Assembly (NCBI GenBank): GCA_035771165.1
Contig: JAWNZC010000174.1
Coordinates: 194,501 to 258,500 of the forward strand
Origin: Paragorgia papillata
Taxonomy: Eukaryota; Cnidaria; Anthozoa; Scleralcyonacea; Coralliidae
Length of the DNA stretch: 64,000 nucleotides
Direction of reading: 5' to 3'
Under the pieces are notes generated by a model that saw nothing but the letters and a program-made list of their open reading frames with translations, was not told the DNA's origin and did no database searches. Positions within the stretch are counted from its first letter, which is position 1. Each line of letters opens with the position of its first letter. Below are positions 10,877 through 23,400 of this stretch, piece after piece. The position numbers were made by a program, and so were the translations under genes.

Positions 10877-11331
10877 GCTTAAAGTGCCTATGAAACGAAA
10901 ATTAAGTTTGTCTTATTTGAAGAACGATTAAAATGACAATATAACATATTTTGTAGATTTTCGTTTCCTTGCTTCGTTTTTGAGATATTTCAGTTTGTTT
11001 GATATGCAAATTTGACTTATATGATAACTTTACGTCACAGTTTGCCGCATAATCAGTTATCGCAAGGTGTTCTATATCTTTGTTATTATTGAACAAAAGC
11101 ACTTGGCGAATTAGGAACCATGTGTGAGTGTTTCTCCGACAACAGAGTTTGTACATTTTAAGTGTTTTTGTTTGGCAATAACAGAGACATATAATTTTTT
11201 GCGATAAGTTATTATGCAAAGAGTGACGTAAAGTTATCTTATAAGTTAAATTTACAAAATATGTTTAAGTTTAATACAAAATATGTTACTCTATCATTTT
11301 AAGTGTTCTTTGAAATAGGACAAACTTAAAG
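10877..11331. mobile_element. MITE, family shared with 20640-24030
   Basis: AAGTTTGTCTTATTTGAAGA at the left is inverted at the right as TCTTTGAAATAGGACAAACTT. Internal stretches (TTTCCTTGCTTCGTTTTTGAG, TGTTTGATATGCAAAT) are repeated in the copy at 20640-21178. The two arms bracket TGACTTATATGATAACTTTA... and its inverse AAAGTTATCTTATAAGT. It has no coding capacity. Confidence 0.75.
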
Positions 11332-11493
11332 GTGACGTACAGTCCGTTCTGCGCATGACCGCAATGTGGTCCCCAAAACATGACATTCGTAGATAATTAC
11401 ATGAAGTACTCAGCACAATGTAAACCGAACAACACTGATAAAACGAAAATTAAAGGTGATGTACAGTCCGTTCTGCGCATGTACGAAACTAAT
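11325..11493 (+). repeat. Pair of direct repeats, ~130 bp apart
   Basis: TTAAAGGTGACGTACAGTCC followed by GTTCTGCGCATG at about 11328-11359 recurs with one change at about 11452-11483. From 11494 to 11855 nothing is recognised apart from a short hairpin CAGACGCTC...GAGCGTCTG near 11581-11627. Confidence 0.7.
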
Positions 11494-11863
11494 GTTTACA
11501 TCTTTATTTACAAAAATAATACTAATACCTTATTCAAGATTGTAAGCTTTTCTTGGTTCCCATTCATTACTAGCCTGCGTGCAGACGCTCCATCCCAGAT
11601 CCCAAATAACAGGGAATAAGAGCGTCTGCGTGTCAGCGCCAAATTCCGTGTTCTGTAATTTATTCCGATTAATTTGCAATTCAGCAATACTTACAGCGAG
11701 TGTCAACGACTAACGAGTATTCGCTAACCACTTAAGAATCTATATGAAGAAAGAAACTCTAATCGATAAATAGGATACTCTGAGCTTCGTAGGAAGGTAA
11801 TAAAACAAAAACAAACATCGAGGAACAAAGGTCGTATTATAAGTGTCGTATTTCACTGTGATG

Positions 11864-12396
11864 CAGTACCGCCGAGAAGGGGGGGTAGGCGGGGCAACCG
11901 CCCTGGGGCCCGGCCCACGTTAGGGGCCCGTACGGCCGCCTATGCACAGTGACGTACTTGCACTTCATGACAAACTTCACTTTGACGATAATTATGATCC
12001 TTTGCGCGATTTTCGGTCCGCGAAAATGTGAAAGTTTATGATATGTTACGGTATTCTTTAGAATATCATAATTGACAAGTTTACGTCAGATCGTGAGTTC
12101 CACCATGTTAGTTTATCATATAAAATGAATACGTAAAGTTTACAAGTCTCATTCGGCGCCGCATAGCCGCTGGCCACGTCACGCATATCTGCTTTCGTTG
12201 AATTCGATCTTGTAATTAGGAACCCTTCTTAGGAATTATTTGCGCCGTAGTGCGGTAGCGGCAATGTAGCACGACACCGCACTTTTTAACAGCGATGTGG
12301 GTACTCGCACAACAGTAGAAATAGTCAAATCTGAGACGTTTGGGGGCCCGCGAGACTTACCTTCCCCCGGGCCCATCCTGGCTCTCGGCGGCCCTG
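11864..12396. mobile_element. hAT-type non-autonomous element, 8-bp target duplication
   Basis: It starts CAGTACCGCCGAGAAGG and ends CTCTCGGCGGCCCTG. The perfect 8-bp duplication CTGTGATG lies at 11856-11863 and 12397-12404. CAG...CTG termini and 8-bp duplications define hAT elements. At 533 bp it encodes no transposase. Subterminal GGGGCCCG blocks occur at both ends. Confidence 0.88.
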
Positions 12397-12597
12397 CTGT
12401 GATGTTTGAAGCGATTCACAAGTTCAGTCCCGCATCTTTTTCGGCTGTTTGATAGTTCTCAAACAACGTCAATTACGCCGACTATAAAAGCTTCTAAAAG
12501 AATTAACAAACTCATTTTAGTCCGTGCTTTGGTACAGTCTCGATTAACGGCGGACCAGACAAAAAGGCGGACCAGACAAAAAGTCCGTCGCCTTCGT

Positions 12598-13796
12598 CTG
12601 CGTAGCAGGCGTTACTGGATTGGGGGACTGGGGAGAGGGCTGAGAAGTAAGGCCTGCAGTGGAGCTCTTTGGTTTTGTAACTCCCGTTCGCTGACGAACG
12701 GGATTTTAATTATTGATTACGCCGAATGTGATTCGCTTAGCGCCCATAATCTGTCAATCAAGAAGGTTTAGTAAGTTAAATTAATAATTTCAATTCTAAT
12801 TTTCAAACAAAGCTGAAACGATTTATATCAAAGGAAATATCTAAACAGCATCTTGCAGTGCTTTTGCGATTTGATCAAATGAAAATGCTGAGTGTCAGCC
12901 TCCTCGACTCCCATACCATTCAAGTAAGTTTTATATTTAAAACCTCCATGCAAGAGTTTGGAATATATCTTAATAATAGGAAGTTCCTGAATTTGATTTT
13001 GAAAGCGAACACCGTGAGACGCTTTGCTTTCATATGTCTCTGTCAGTCATAAAATTTCTGAAAATATTTGTGAGCGAACACCGTGGGACGCCGCAGACAT
13101 TTCCGTTTAATAATGGTATACCTTTCACTCAACTGTTTTATTTTGGTAAACACTCGCTATCATTACTGTTCTCTTCATGAATATTCGTTGCCATTGATAG
13201 AAACAGGGTTACTCTACCATTCACACCTAATTTTATAAATTTCCAGGCCACAGTTTGAGAAGTATTTGTGAGCAGACACCGTGGGACGCCGCAGACATTT
13301 CCGTTAAATAATCACTACTATTTATATACCTTTCACAACTGTTTTATTTCGGTAAACACTCGCTGTCATTACTGTGTTTTTCATGAATATTCGTTGTCAT
13401 TGATAGAAACAGGATTACTCTACCATTCACACCTAATTTCATACATTTCCAGTCCACAGTTTGAGAAATATTTGTGAGCAGACACCGTCGGACACTGCAG
13501 ACATATTCCGTTAATATTAATTTATCCCTTCCACAGATTTGCGACCAACTCTCAGTCTTTTAACTCCCTTGTACTATAATTGTTTTTTATACAAAGAGAA
13601 TTATTGAAATAATAATTTACGCGACATTTTACTGAATTAAATGCCATGGATTTTGAAATATTACAATTAATACAAACAGTTAATTTAATAGCTTCGGACA
13701 TTGGCCGCTCTGGGGAATATCTTTGAGCTCCACTGCAGGCGTTGCTTCTCAGCCCTCTCCCCAGTCCCCCAATCCAGTAACGCCTGCTACGCAGGC
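12598..13796. mobile_element. 1.2-kb element with ~70-bp terminal inverted repeats
   Basis: CTGCGTAGCAGGCGTTACTG at 12599 is inverted as CAGTAACGCCTGCTACGCAG at about 13776-13795. The match continues through TTGGGGGACTGGGGAGAGGG for about 70 bp. I found no clear target duplication. Inside, a ~198-bp unit (GTGAGC.GACACCGTGGGACGC...) is tandemly repeated from about 13071, 13267 and 13472. Confidence 0.75.
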
Positions 13797-13973
13797 TAAT
13801 TCTGGAGGTATCATTACCTTCAAATTATGAAGCTTAACCAACATTAAAACCACCATCTGATTGGACAACCTTTTAAAACGAATCCTCACCCCCATACCAC
13901 CCCCCGGTAATCACGCCCCCCGGAAACCCTAAACCTAACCACAACCCTCCGGAAAAATGTATTACGGAGCTGA

Positions 13974-14013
13974 TTCATAGACGTTCTTCTTCGGGGATTT
14001 TCCGAACGTCTAT
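13974..14013. other. Hairpin upstream of the nudE-like gene
   Basis: CATAGACGTTC and GAACGTCTATG form a perfect 11-bp stem around a 17-base loop, about 340 bp upstream of the NDEL1-like start codon. A role is not established. Confidence 0.45.
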
Positions 14014-14140
14014 GCGTAGGCTAATTCATTACTTGTACCCAAAACAAAACATTTTCAAGAGAAATAGAAGAAATCCGAGGAGATACCGGCCGTCAAGTGA
14101 CTCAATTACCCAGAGGTCATTGCGAACGCAGTGTTTTTTG

Positions 14141-14148
14141 TGACGTCA
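14141..14148. promoter_or_regulatory. CRE/ATF-type palindrome TGACGTCA
   Basis: A perfect 8-bp cAMP-response-type site lies about 206 bp before the NDEL1-like ATG, in otherwise repeat-free DNA. Position suggests a promoter element. The same octamer also occurs inside repeats at about 25335 and 40706, so chance is possible. Confidence 0.35.
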
Positions 14149-14353
14149 TCAGCAGACTTTGAAGCGATCAAATGTCAGTTGGGGAATATTCATCATTTTT
14201 AATATAGATTCCGTAGTACAGTATATATGCCTCTTGAATTTATTTAGTGGGATATATTTTCTATATTTTGAACGTCACAAAGCTTAGTTCCTTATGTAAA
14301 CCGTCTTGTCGTTTGAAGTGTTTCTCCGCGAGTTTTATCTGGGGGAGAAACAG

Positions 14354-14457
14354 ATGCGTTCGTTTGGCATGAACTCAAACAACGACGAACTTCACTTCAA
14401 AGACCCAAAGGAAGAAGTCAAATACTGGCGAAAGGTTGCCGAAGAATACGCTGCCAA
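14354..14457 (+). CDS. NDEL1: NDEL1-like exon 1
   Basis: This encodes residues 1-34 plus two bases of Lys35 and ends AA|GTAAGT. It contains [12 protein letters not shown], equivalent to the ETAYWKELSLKY start of the vertebrate coiled coil. Confidence 0.92.
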
Positions 14458-17400
14458 GTAAGTCGTGTATTCCTTCAGTTCTGTGTTCAAACGAAAGCAT
14501 TTCTCCCGTGAGTTCAGCGACAGGAAGAGTCGTCGTTTGGTGCACAGCTTTGCCCTCAGGGATGGCTTAATATTTTAATATTATCGTGAAACGATTTAGG
14601 TTACAAGAAACGAAAGAGGAATTAGACGAATTTCAAGAAGGAAGCCGGGAACTCGAAGTTGAACTAGAGGCCCAACTGGAACAAGCCGAAGCAAGGCAAA
14701 AGGAATTACTATCTATCAAAACAAGGCTGGAGACAGACAACGAAAATTTGAAGGTATTTACTGGGCTATGTTTTGTGTTGGGGATTGTTAATAATTTAAA
14801 GGGAAGGTTTCTACAAAACAAAAACTAGAATTTGTTGGACTAGTAGTGTCATATTTGAAACAACACTGGGCGATAAACCGTGTTTTTATGGCTCTAAGTT
14901 AACAAGAACTCATAGAAGTTATTTAACAAGTATATTATTACAGAGTCACAACCGCGCGCCATCGCTATTTATAGTCTAGCTCAACTGTATAAAGTTTATA
15001 CTGTATTTCTTCCTAGGAAAAACTTGAATCGAGCCAAAATGAATCATATCTAACAATAACAGCGTTACAAGACGAAAACGCACAGCTAAAAGCGATCAAA
15101 GATGAACTTCGGAAGTACGTAAGGGAACTCGAACAGGCGAACGACGATTTGGAGAGAGCGAAGAGGTAAGGTTCTGTGTAATATCAGAAAATACTACATG
15201 TCGCCGATGTTGTACAGACGCCGACGGCGTAATTTAATATCATCTTGCTCAAATTCGTATATAATATTCGGATATCGTGTGATATTAAAACTTTCTTTTA
15301 CAAACGTCGATTGTTAGGGAAAATATTATCGAATTAGTTTAAAAAGACGCCTTTTAGATTTTAATATTCTTTAACGGTCAAAATTTGCATTATTTGTAAT
15401 CATTTGAGCAGACAGACCGTGGGTCGTGGGTGACAGCGATTAGACTGACACGCGACTCTAAAAGAACTTGCCATGATCAGTAATGGACTGCCTTTGGCGT
15501 GTGACAAAATTTCGTTAAAATGTCACAGTTTGTGACAACTCAATTTCTTTCATATTTATATCAAGCGGTGAACTCACTACAGAACTGAGAACTGGGTCTA
15601 GCAAACAGACTCTCCATCTAACTACTCAACAGGATATGTGATATTATCAAATATTCAAATCTCATCTTATTTTTCCTGTTTCAATATTTCTGAATACATA
15701 ACACAATTCATTCTGTCGACTAATTTTCCTAAGTCAATCTCTTTAAAAATTTTCTTTATTAAGTCACCTTAATTAAATTTTGGTTTTGGATAAGGTCCTG
15801 GATAAAAGGATTAACCATCAGAATTCTGATGATGATATACTGTAGGTCCAGGTATTGCATAATATTGTCTTAAGTTATATGGCAAAGGAATTTATATTGT
15901 TATATAGATTGTCAAATATACATTACAGTCAAAATGGAAATATCTTCCCACTTCTTCTTCTGTAATTTGTTGCGTATTACTGTATTTCTGTAGCTACTAC
16001 CAAAGCCTGAGAAAATGTTTTGTTGAAAACTACAAAAATAGTATAATTTAGCTTTAAATCATGGGCTCTAGGACAGGCTTGATATGGCTCGAGTGAAAAG
16101 TTGTCTCAGCATACAATTGTTGACAAAAATTTGTGTGTTTGTCATGCCTTAATGTTCAATTGATGAGCTTGCTTATCTATAATACAAAGCGTACCTTGGA
16201 TTGCTTGAAATACGCTACAATCCTCCTCATGAGTCCTCATGAATATTCTTCGATTTGAACGGCCATGAGTAGCTGAATGTTACAAATGTCTTCTCTAGCT
16301 ACATCGCACCTTCGCTTCTCACATCTCGGTCACTCAGTCTCACCACTCTCACTTCTAACCTAATACATCGAGTTGCTGTGTTTATATACTACGGTTCCGG
16401 TTTGAGCGTGGACACACGTAATTTGACAACACACGTTTCACGCAGGAAACTAACATGTTGCTAAGTGGAAACTGTAATGTTACTAAGGCCAAACGGTAGT
16501 GTTTCTTTGCACAAACATCGCGTTGTGGGGTTTATCAGCGTAATAGCCGATCGGAAAAGCACTGGAGTTCTTAGCTTCACTTGACAAAGATTTATTTGTG
16601 TATAAAGATGAGTTATAAACATTCCTGCATTTGCTTTGAAAATTTGGTGCTCGTTTCAAATTGAAACAATACCGTTTGGCCTTAGTAACGTTACAGTTTC
16701 CACTTAGCAACATGTTAGTTTCCCGCGTGAAACGTGTGTTGTCAAATTACATGTGTCCACGCTCAAACCAGAACCGTAGTATCTTACATTCAGCTTGCTG
16801 AATCACGGTCATTACCTCAGTCCTTACGTAGGAACAAACTGCGTGGTTATTCACCAATACCTTCTTTACCAAATACGGTATACAAACATTATCTATACAT
16901 CAATGTACTACGTAAAACTAATGATCTGGAAACCTACTTACAAGAATACGGATACAAACCCACGCTAGAGATAATGAAATACTATGTATGCAATACTACC
17001 GTATTTTCTGGGCGATAACCCATGGCGATAACCCGTGGGTTATCTCTTAATTTTGCTAGGAAACATAATTAGTGCGGGTAATAGGGTGGTGCGGGTAATC
17101 TGTTGAATTCTTAAGACAATACCATCACGAAGACCGGAGACCAAGGATGCTACTTTCATCTTTCAACTACTGGTACTGTACTTTTTTAACATCTTGTTGT
17201 CCCAAACCAATGGAGGACGCCAGATTGACCTGTATTTCTTCTTCTTTGTTCGGCGTTCCTTCATTTATATCCAGCCATTTTGAATAATGCGGTATATTCA
17301 TTAGCGTATCGCAGGCGCGGGCTAGTCGGCCTGGTTATTTCATTTTCAGCACGCGCTTGTGTTTCCTTCGGCCCCGTAGCCCGCGCCTGCGATACGCTAA

Positions 17401-20400
17401 TGATATATACCGCATTATTCAAAATGGCTGAATATACATGAAGGAACGCCAAACAAAGAAGAAATACAAGTCAGTCTGGTGTGCTGCCTTGCCCAAACCT
17501 ATTATTAGCAGCTGCGGGTTATCCGATGGTGAGGGTAATACGCTGATTTATTTTTCCAAAAGTGACATTTTTGTTGCTGTGCAGGTTATACGCCGTGCGG
17601 GTTATCGCCCAGAAAATACGGTATGTATGCTTGAGCTGTGTAGGCAGTTTCATATTTACAGTCAAAATGGAAATACATGTACCTTCCCACTTTCACTAAC
17701 TGTAGTTTGTTGTGTATTACTGTATTTCTGTAGTCGCTACTGAAGTGTAAGGAAAATTTTTTGTCAAAAAATGTGAATAAAAAGTATAATTTAGCTTTCA
17801 TGGAATTTAATCATGGCATAATAATTATAATGAATGTTTCACCCAAATCGATACCAACAAACAAATGTAAATCAAGACTAAGCGACTTTTATCGCTAGAT
17901 TTTTCTCATGTTTCTGTAGCAGCTACAGAAATACAGTAATACACAACAAACTACAAAACAGAACTGGGAAGGTACAGTATTTCCATTTTGACTGTAATAC
18001 TGTAGTTGTACAAGGCTTGAATTTGCCACTTGCAATCTCGCAAAATGCGAGTGAACTTTTGGCTTTGGCAAGTTTTAGCAAGTGAGAAAACATTTCACTA
18101 GCAAAGTTTTGTGAGTGTGACCCGAATTGGGTAAATTGAAGTTTCAGTAAGTGACTTTCTGAATTGTGATATGTTTGTCTGTCAGCGGTGTCAATAGGAA
18201 ATGCATGCGTGAAGTAGATGCGCAAACATGAATACGTTCCTCGAGGTCGGTGGAGCGCTCAGTGGTTTACCCTAAAACCATGAAGAACATTTCTATTTTT
18301 TTCGGGGGAAAAAGAGTAAACTCTTTTGCTGATAGTAGCCATTCAACAGAAGAGCCTCCTAAGAAAGTATCTGCCATCCCTGGAAAATCGTTTAATATAA
18401 AGACTGGTGCAGGACTTGTACAGAGCAGTAGATATTATAGGCATCAGTTTGACATTTTAAATTTAATTTCATATTTTGTTGTACATGTACTAGCATTGAG
18501 TGGTTGACTAAAGTTTGAGATATTACACATTTACAGCAATCACGCTCAAATAAATAAATGAATATTTTTTAGTGTTTTGCTTAATTACTATGGTTTCTAT
18601 GGTTACATAGGGATTTTAAATATTGCCAGTGACTTTCGAATATTTGCTAGTGAAAATAAAACCTACTGGCACATGTTTGCTAGTTGCCTCAAAAGTTAAT
18701 GTAGAGCCTTGGTTGTATATTTTACAAGTTGTGTTATAAAGCTTTGGCAAGCTTATACGGTACACAGTATATGGCACATGACAAAATTATGCATGCTCAA
18801 GGATATTTTCAAACACTTCTCAACTAACATTGTATGGTGGTCAAAACTCAATCTTCAATTGAGTTTTGAAACTTGATGATTGTTTTTTCCAAAAATAGTT
18901 AAAATATGCAAAAGGTAGCAAGACTATAGGATTCTGTTTAACCCTTTTCCAGTTCTTTAAAGTTTACAGTCAAACTGGATGTTCTCTTGCGCGCAACATT
19001 GCAATATTGAAGAACAACATTGCAATTTTCATTGGCTATTTGCCCGACTCAATTTGCAATCATCATTCACAAGTTGACAGTTATTTCGTGTTGACGCTGG
19101 AATCGCTACGGACGTTTATTCTCAAACCGCTTTGAAGAATATTCCAAGTTTTAATACAATATATGCAAGAAACTGCAAGAAAGCTTTTTTGTTGATTACC
19201 TGACAAAGAACTACGACTTCAGCGAGTAAACCGTGCGACTATTCTGTTACTCATCATTGAAGGCTGTGAAGCACGTCCAAACTCCAAGATGATCAAATAA
19301 TTTTAGCTTTGAGTGAATTGTGTCTGGGTGTTACATAAATATTGATACGAAGGAACATTTACACTTACCTAAAGCGTTCGAAATTCGGTTTCTTGCAGAT
19401 TGGAAGCAATTTTAATACAAGCGAGTGCAGTTGTTATTAAAAAGGTGTAAGAAGCGACGGAATAACCGCACGGTTTACTCGCTGAAGTCGTAGTTCTTTG
19501 TCAGGTAATCAACAAAAAAGCTTTCTTGCAGTTTCTTGCAGATATTGTATTAAAACTTGGAATATTCTTCAAAGCGGTTTGCGAATAAACGTCCGTTATT
19601 AGCGATCCCCGCGTCAACACGAAATAACTGTCAACTTGTGAATGACAATTGCAAATCGAGTCGGGCAAATAGCCAATGAAAATTGCAATGTTGTTCGTCA
19701 ATATTGCAATGTTGCGCGCAAGAGAACATCTGGTTTGACTGTAACCCATTCCTACTTGAGGTGGCCATAAATATGACCACTTTGTTTTAGTCTAGTTGGA
19801 TACAGTTTTATTCACCAAACTGGCAAAGGGAGAACCCTCATACAGCCTAGACAGATTTCATATTTCATTACCACATGGGTGTTTTGCAAAGTTTGTTGGG
19901 AAGTTTTGAAGTTCATTTGAAACTTGGCAACTACGTTTTCAAGGAGTTTGTCAATTATTCAATGAAAATGAGCTTTGATTGATAAAGTACAGTACATGTA
20001 ATATGAAATCAACTGTAAATTCCTGACCATTTTTGTTGACATTGCATAACATCGCAGTACTTAGTGTAACATCTTACAATGTAGTATAACATCTCACAAC
20101 TTACAACTTTGTGTAACATGAATTAGATTGTAAGATGACATCTTACAATCTAATGTAATATCATACAACTTAGTGTATATTAGTGTAATGTTTTTCAACA
20201 CTGCGTCGAGTTCCCTTGACGACTAGTATCGCATGGTCGGCGGTTTGGACTCCTAGCCGGAAGGTCTTGATGTTGCATTTTCGTTTAGTCTTAAAATGTA
20301 TATATTCTCACAATTTAAGTTTTCCTTCACCCATAATCTCTAGCTACAACAGGCCCTAATAAGAAAGCTTTGCTATATCAAAGTTGTAATCTAAGAAATT

Positions 20401-23400
20401 CCCTTTCATTAATGTTGTCTCTCTTCTGTTGATCTCATGGTCTTTGTGATTAGAATTCTTTGAATTGTTTGCATTCTTTGCGGATTACATATCCTTAATT
20501 CTTCATTGTGTAGTTAAATAATCGAAAAACCTGCAATGTCTCACGGGCACGGCGCCTATTTCTGAACGCGACGCGTGACTGACTGCTTGTCTGTAAATGA
20601 AAGTGAAACGTATACTGAAGGGGTTGCTATAGCAACACAAACATTAAGTTTCTCTTATTTGAAAGAACACTTCAAATGACAAACTTAAGTAACATTTTTT
20701 GCACTTTTTGGTTTCCTTGCTTCGTTTTTGAGATATTTTGGTTTGTTTGATATGCAAATGTCACATGTTGTGACGTACACTGCATAATGATAGACTTATC
20801 GGAAAAAGTAATGTATCTTTGCTATTAGCAAACGAAATCACTTGAAATTCTACATGTTTGGTGTTGTGGGAGCATTGGAAGAACACACACACACACTTCC
20901 TTCGAATTAAGTTTGGTTTGATATTGAATAGCAAAAGATAGATATATATATAACCCGATAAATCGTTATGCATGCGTGTACGTTACAACATGCATGTGAC
21001 ATTTACATATCAAACAAACTGAAATACAGTGTATATCCGAAAAACGAAGCAACGAAACTAAAAACGATTATGCACTTGCGACGGCAAGATGCTTAAACTG
21101 AAATATCTCATCAACGAAGCAAGGAAACGAACAACTGCAAAATACTTTATCATTTTAAGAGTTTTCCCAAATAGAACCAGGGGCGTAGGAAGCAGGGGGG
21201 CCGGGGGGCCGACCCGGCCGGGGGGGCCGGCCCCCCCCCAATATTTTATAAGGGGAGGGCCGGAATAGCCAAAAATAATTGAATTTAAAAAAAATTGCAG
21301 CGACATATTTGAATTCGAAACTAGAAGTATTTGAAATCGTATATATATATTAATCAAATATCTGTGATCGATATTTTAATAACAACATTTTTCGTCCATC
21401 GGATGTTTAATTTCAATGATCGGCCAATTAATAATAATCCATCCTGACTCACGGATAGCATAGACTCACAAACCATAATGAAAAAATTAATGAAAGGGCC
21501 TAACCAGGGGCGGATCTAGGAATTTTTTAGTGTACGTCAAAACACGGAAGTTGCGCATTCTAGGGGGGTCCGGGGGCATGCCCCCCCGGAAATTTTTTGA
21601 AATTTGGCTCCCTGAAATGGCATTTCCCGCATTCTGACAAGATTTTTTAGAAAAATCTTACAGTTTTAATTTGGGTTTTTTATACCACATTTTACGATTG
21701 TTTTTAAAAAAATACGATTTTGCACTTTTTTAATTGTTATTGGAGACAACTTTTACGACTGTTTCGCTCCATGTCAGAGCTCATCAGCATGCTTATGAAT
21801 CACTGTTGTACAGTGAATCCGACATGGACAGCCAAGGCCCCACCCTAGCCTTAGCTGCCAAGCAATTTCTTCTCTGATTAGAAGAATTATGAATAGAGTA
21901 ATTAAGTAAATCGACCATATTGGACATTTTTTAGACATAGAGGAGCTTATCTCTCTACATCATCCTGGTCATCTTAATTCTTAACCCTTTATCTACCCTG
22001 AGCTGTCTGGTTTTGAGGCGCCAGATACTCGCCTAAAGAGAAAGAATTACGAATAGAGAAAAATAGACCATGTAGGACATTTCATGGACATAGAAAGGAG
22101 CTCACCTCTCTACATCATCCTGGTCATCTTAATTCTTAACCCTTTATCTACCCTGAGCTGTCTGGTTTTGAGGCGCCAGATACTCGCCTAAAGAGAAAGA
22201 ATTACGAATAGAGAAAAATAGACCATGTAGGACATTTCACGGACATAGAGAGGAGCTCACCTTTCTACATCATCCTGGTCATCTTTACTACCTAATAGTT
22301 TACCCCTTATCTACCCTGAGCTGTCTGGTTTTGAGGCGCCAGATACTCGCCTAATGAGAGAGAATTATGAATAGAGAAAAATAGACCATATAGGACATTT
22401 CATGGACATAGAGAGGAGCTCACCTCTCTACATCATCCTGGTCATACTAACTAGTAGCTACCGATTAACAAGAAAAGACTGCATACTCTTACTGAAATGT
22501 TTATTTATTTTAAATATTTATTGTGTATTTAATAATTATTGCAATAAAATATACAGTACATCAAATGAATAGAATGTTTAAATTAGTTCAATTCTCCTGC
22601 TGTCAGCAGAAAATTTATCAATAACCTGCTGAACAGAAGGTTCTATATCTTGATGGATTTCCATCAATGCCAAACAAATAAAACAGTAGACTGTTCGAGT
22701 AGAGGTATTAGAATTCAATATTTAACACTGTTGATCAGATTATTAAAGTAAACGTATGGTTAATGCTTTTGTAAAAATTGGCGATGGTTGGCTAAACACA
22801 TCTCATTATCTCAATAATTATATTAATATATTGCATTGTGTATTCATAAAATACTCGTGAGTCGAAACATATCTCATCTAATTTAAATAATTTACGCTTT
22901 TCACGATTGCACAAGGTTAAAGATAAAATAGTTGCCACTCACCTTAAAGCAATACAAGGTTTCTTTCCAGAAGCAGATTTAGCATACTGAGGAATATATG
23001 CCTCCGCGTCAATATCTCGATACAATGTCCTGCCAATTTGCGCCGAAATCTCTTGACCAACGAGAAAATCGCACGATTGGAGTTTCTTTGTCAAATCGCA
23101 ACAGATCGTCTTTAACAAATCATCGTTTTCACTCTGTAGAGCGTTCTCTACAAGTTTCGTAACATCCGTAGACGCTATAATCGAAACCGAACTCAGTCTC
23201 AAGTAGAAGTTTAAAGTCGAGTCAGTCAGTGCAGGCTCAGGCAGCTTAGTTATGCCGCGGTCTTGCACTCGTGCCGTAGTCAGTGTACGTCGAAATATCC
23301 TTTGCCAGCCAATCAACAGCCAAGAACGTCAAAATAATTCTACTTCTGACGTAGTCACATCTACTTCCGACTACCCCTTGACGGTCCTCTACTGTTTTTG

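Noticed and set aside
9604..10882. Overlapping 400+ residue open frames (Asn/Gln/Thr-rich on plus, Val/Cys/Leu-rich on minus)
   Set aside because: They exist only because AACC/AAAC repeats contain no stop codon in any frame. All frames are open at once, and there is no start context or domain.
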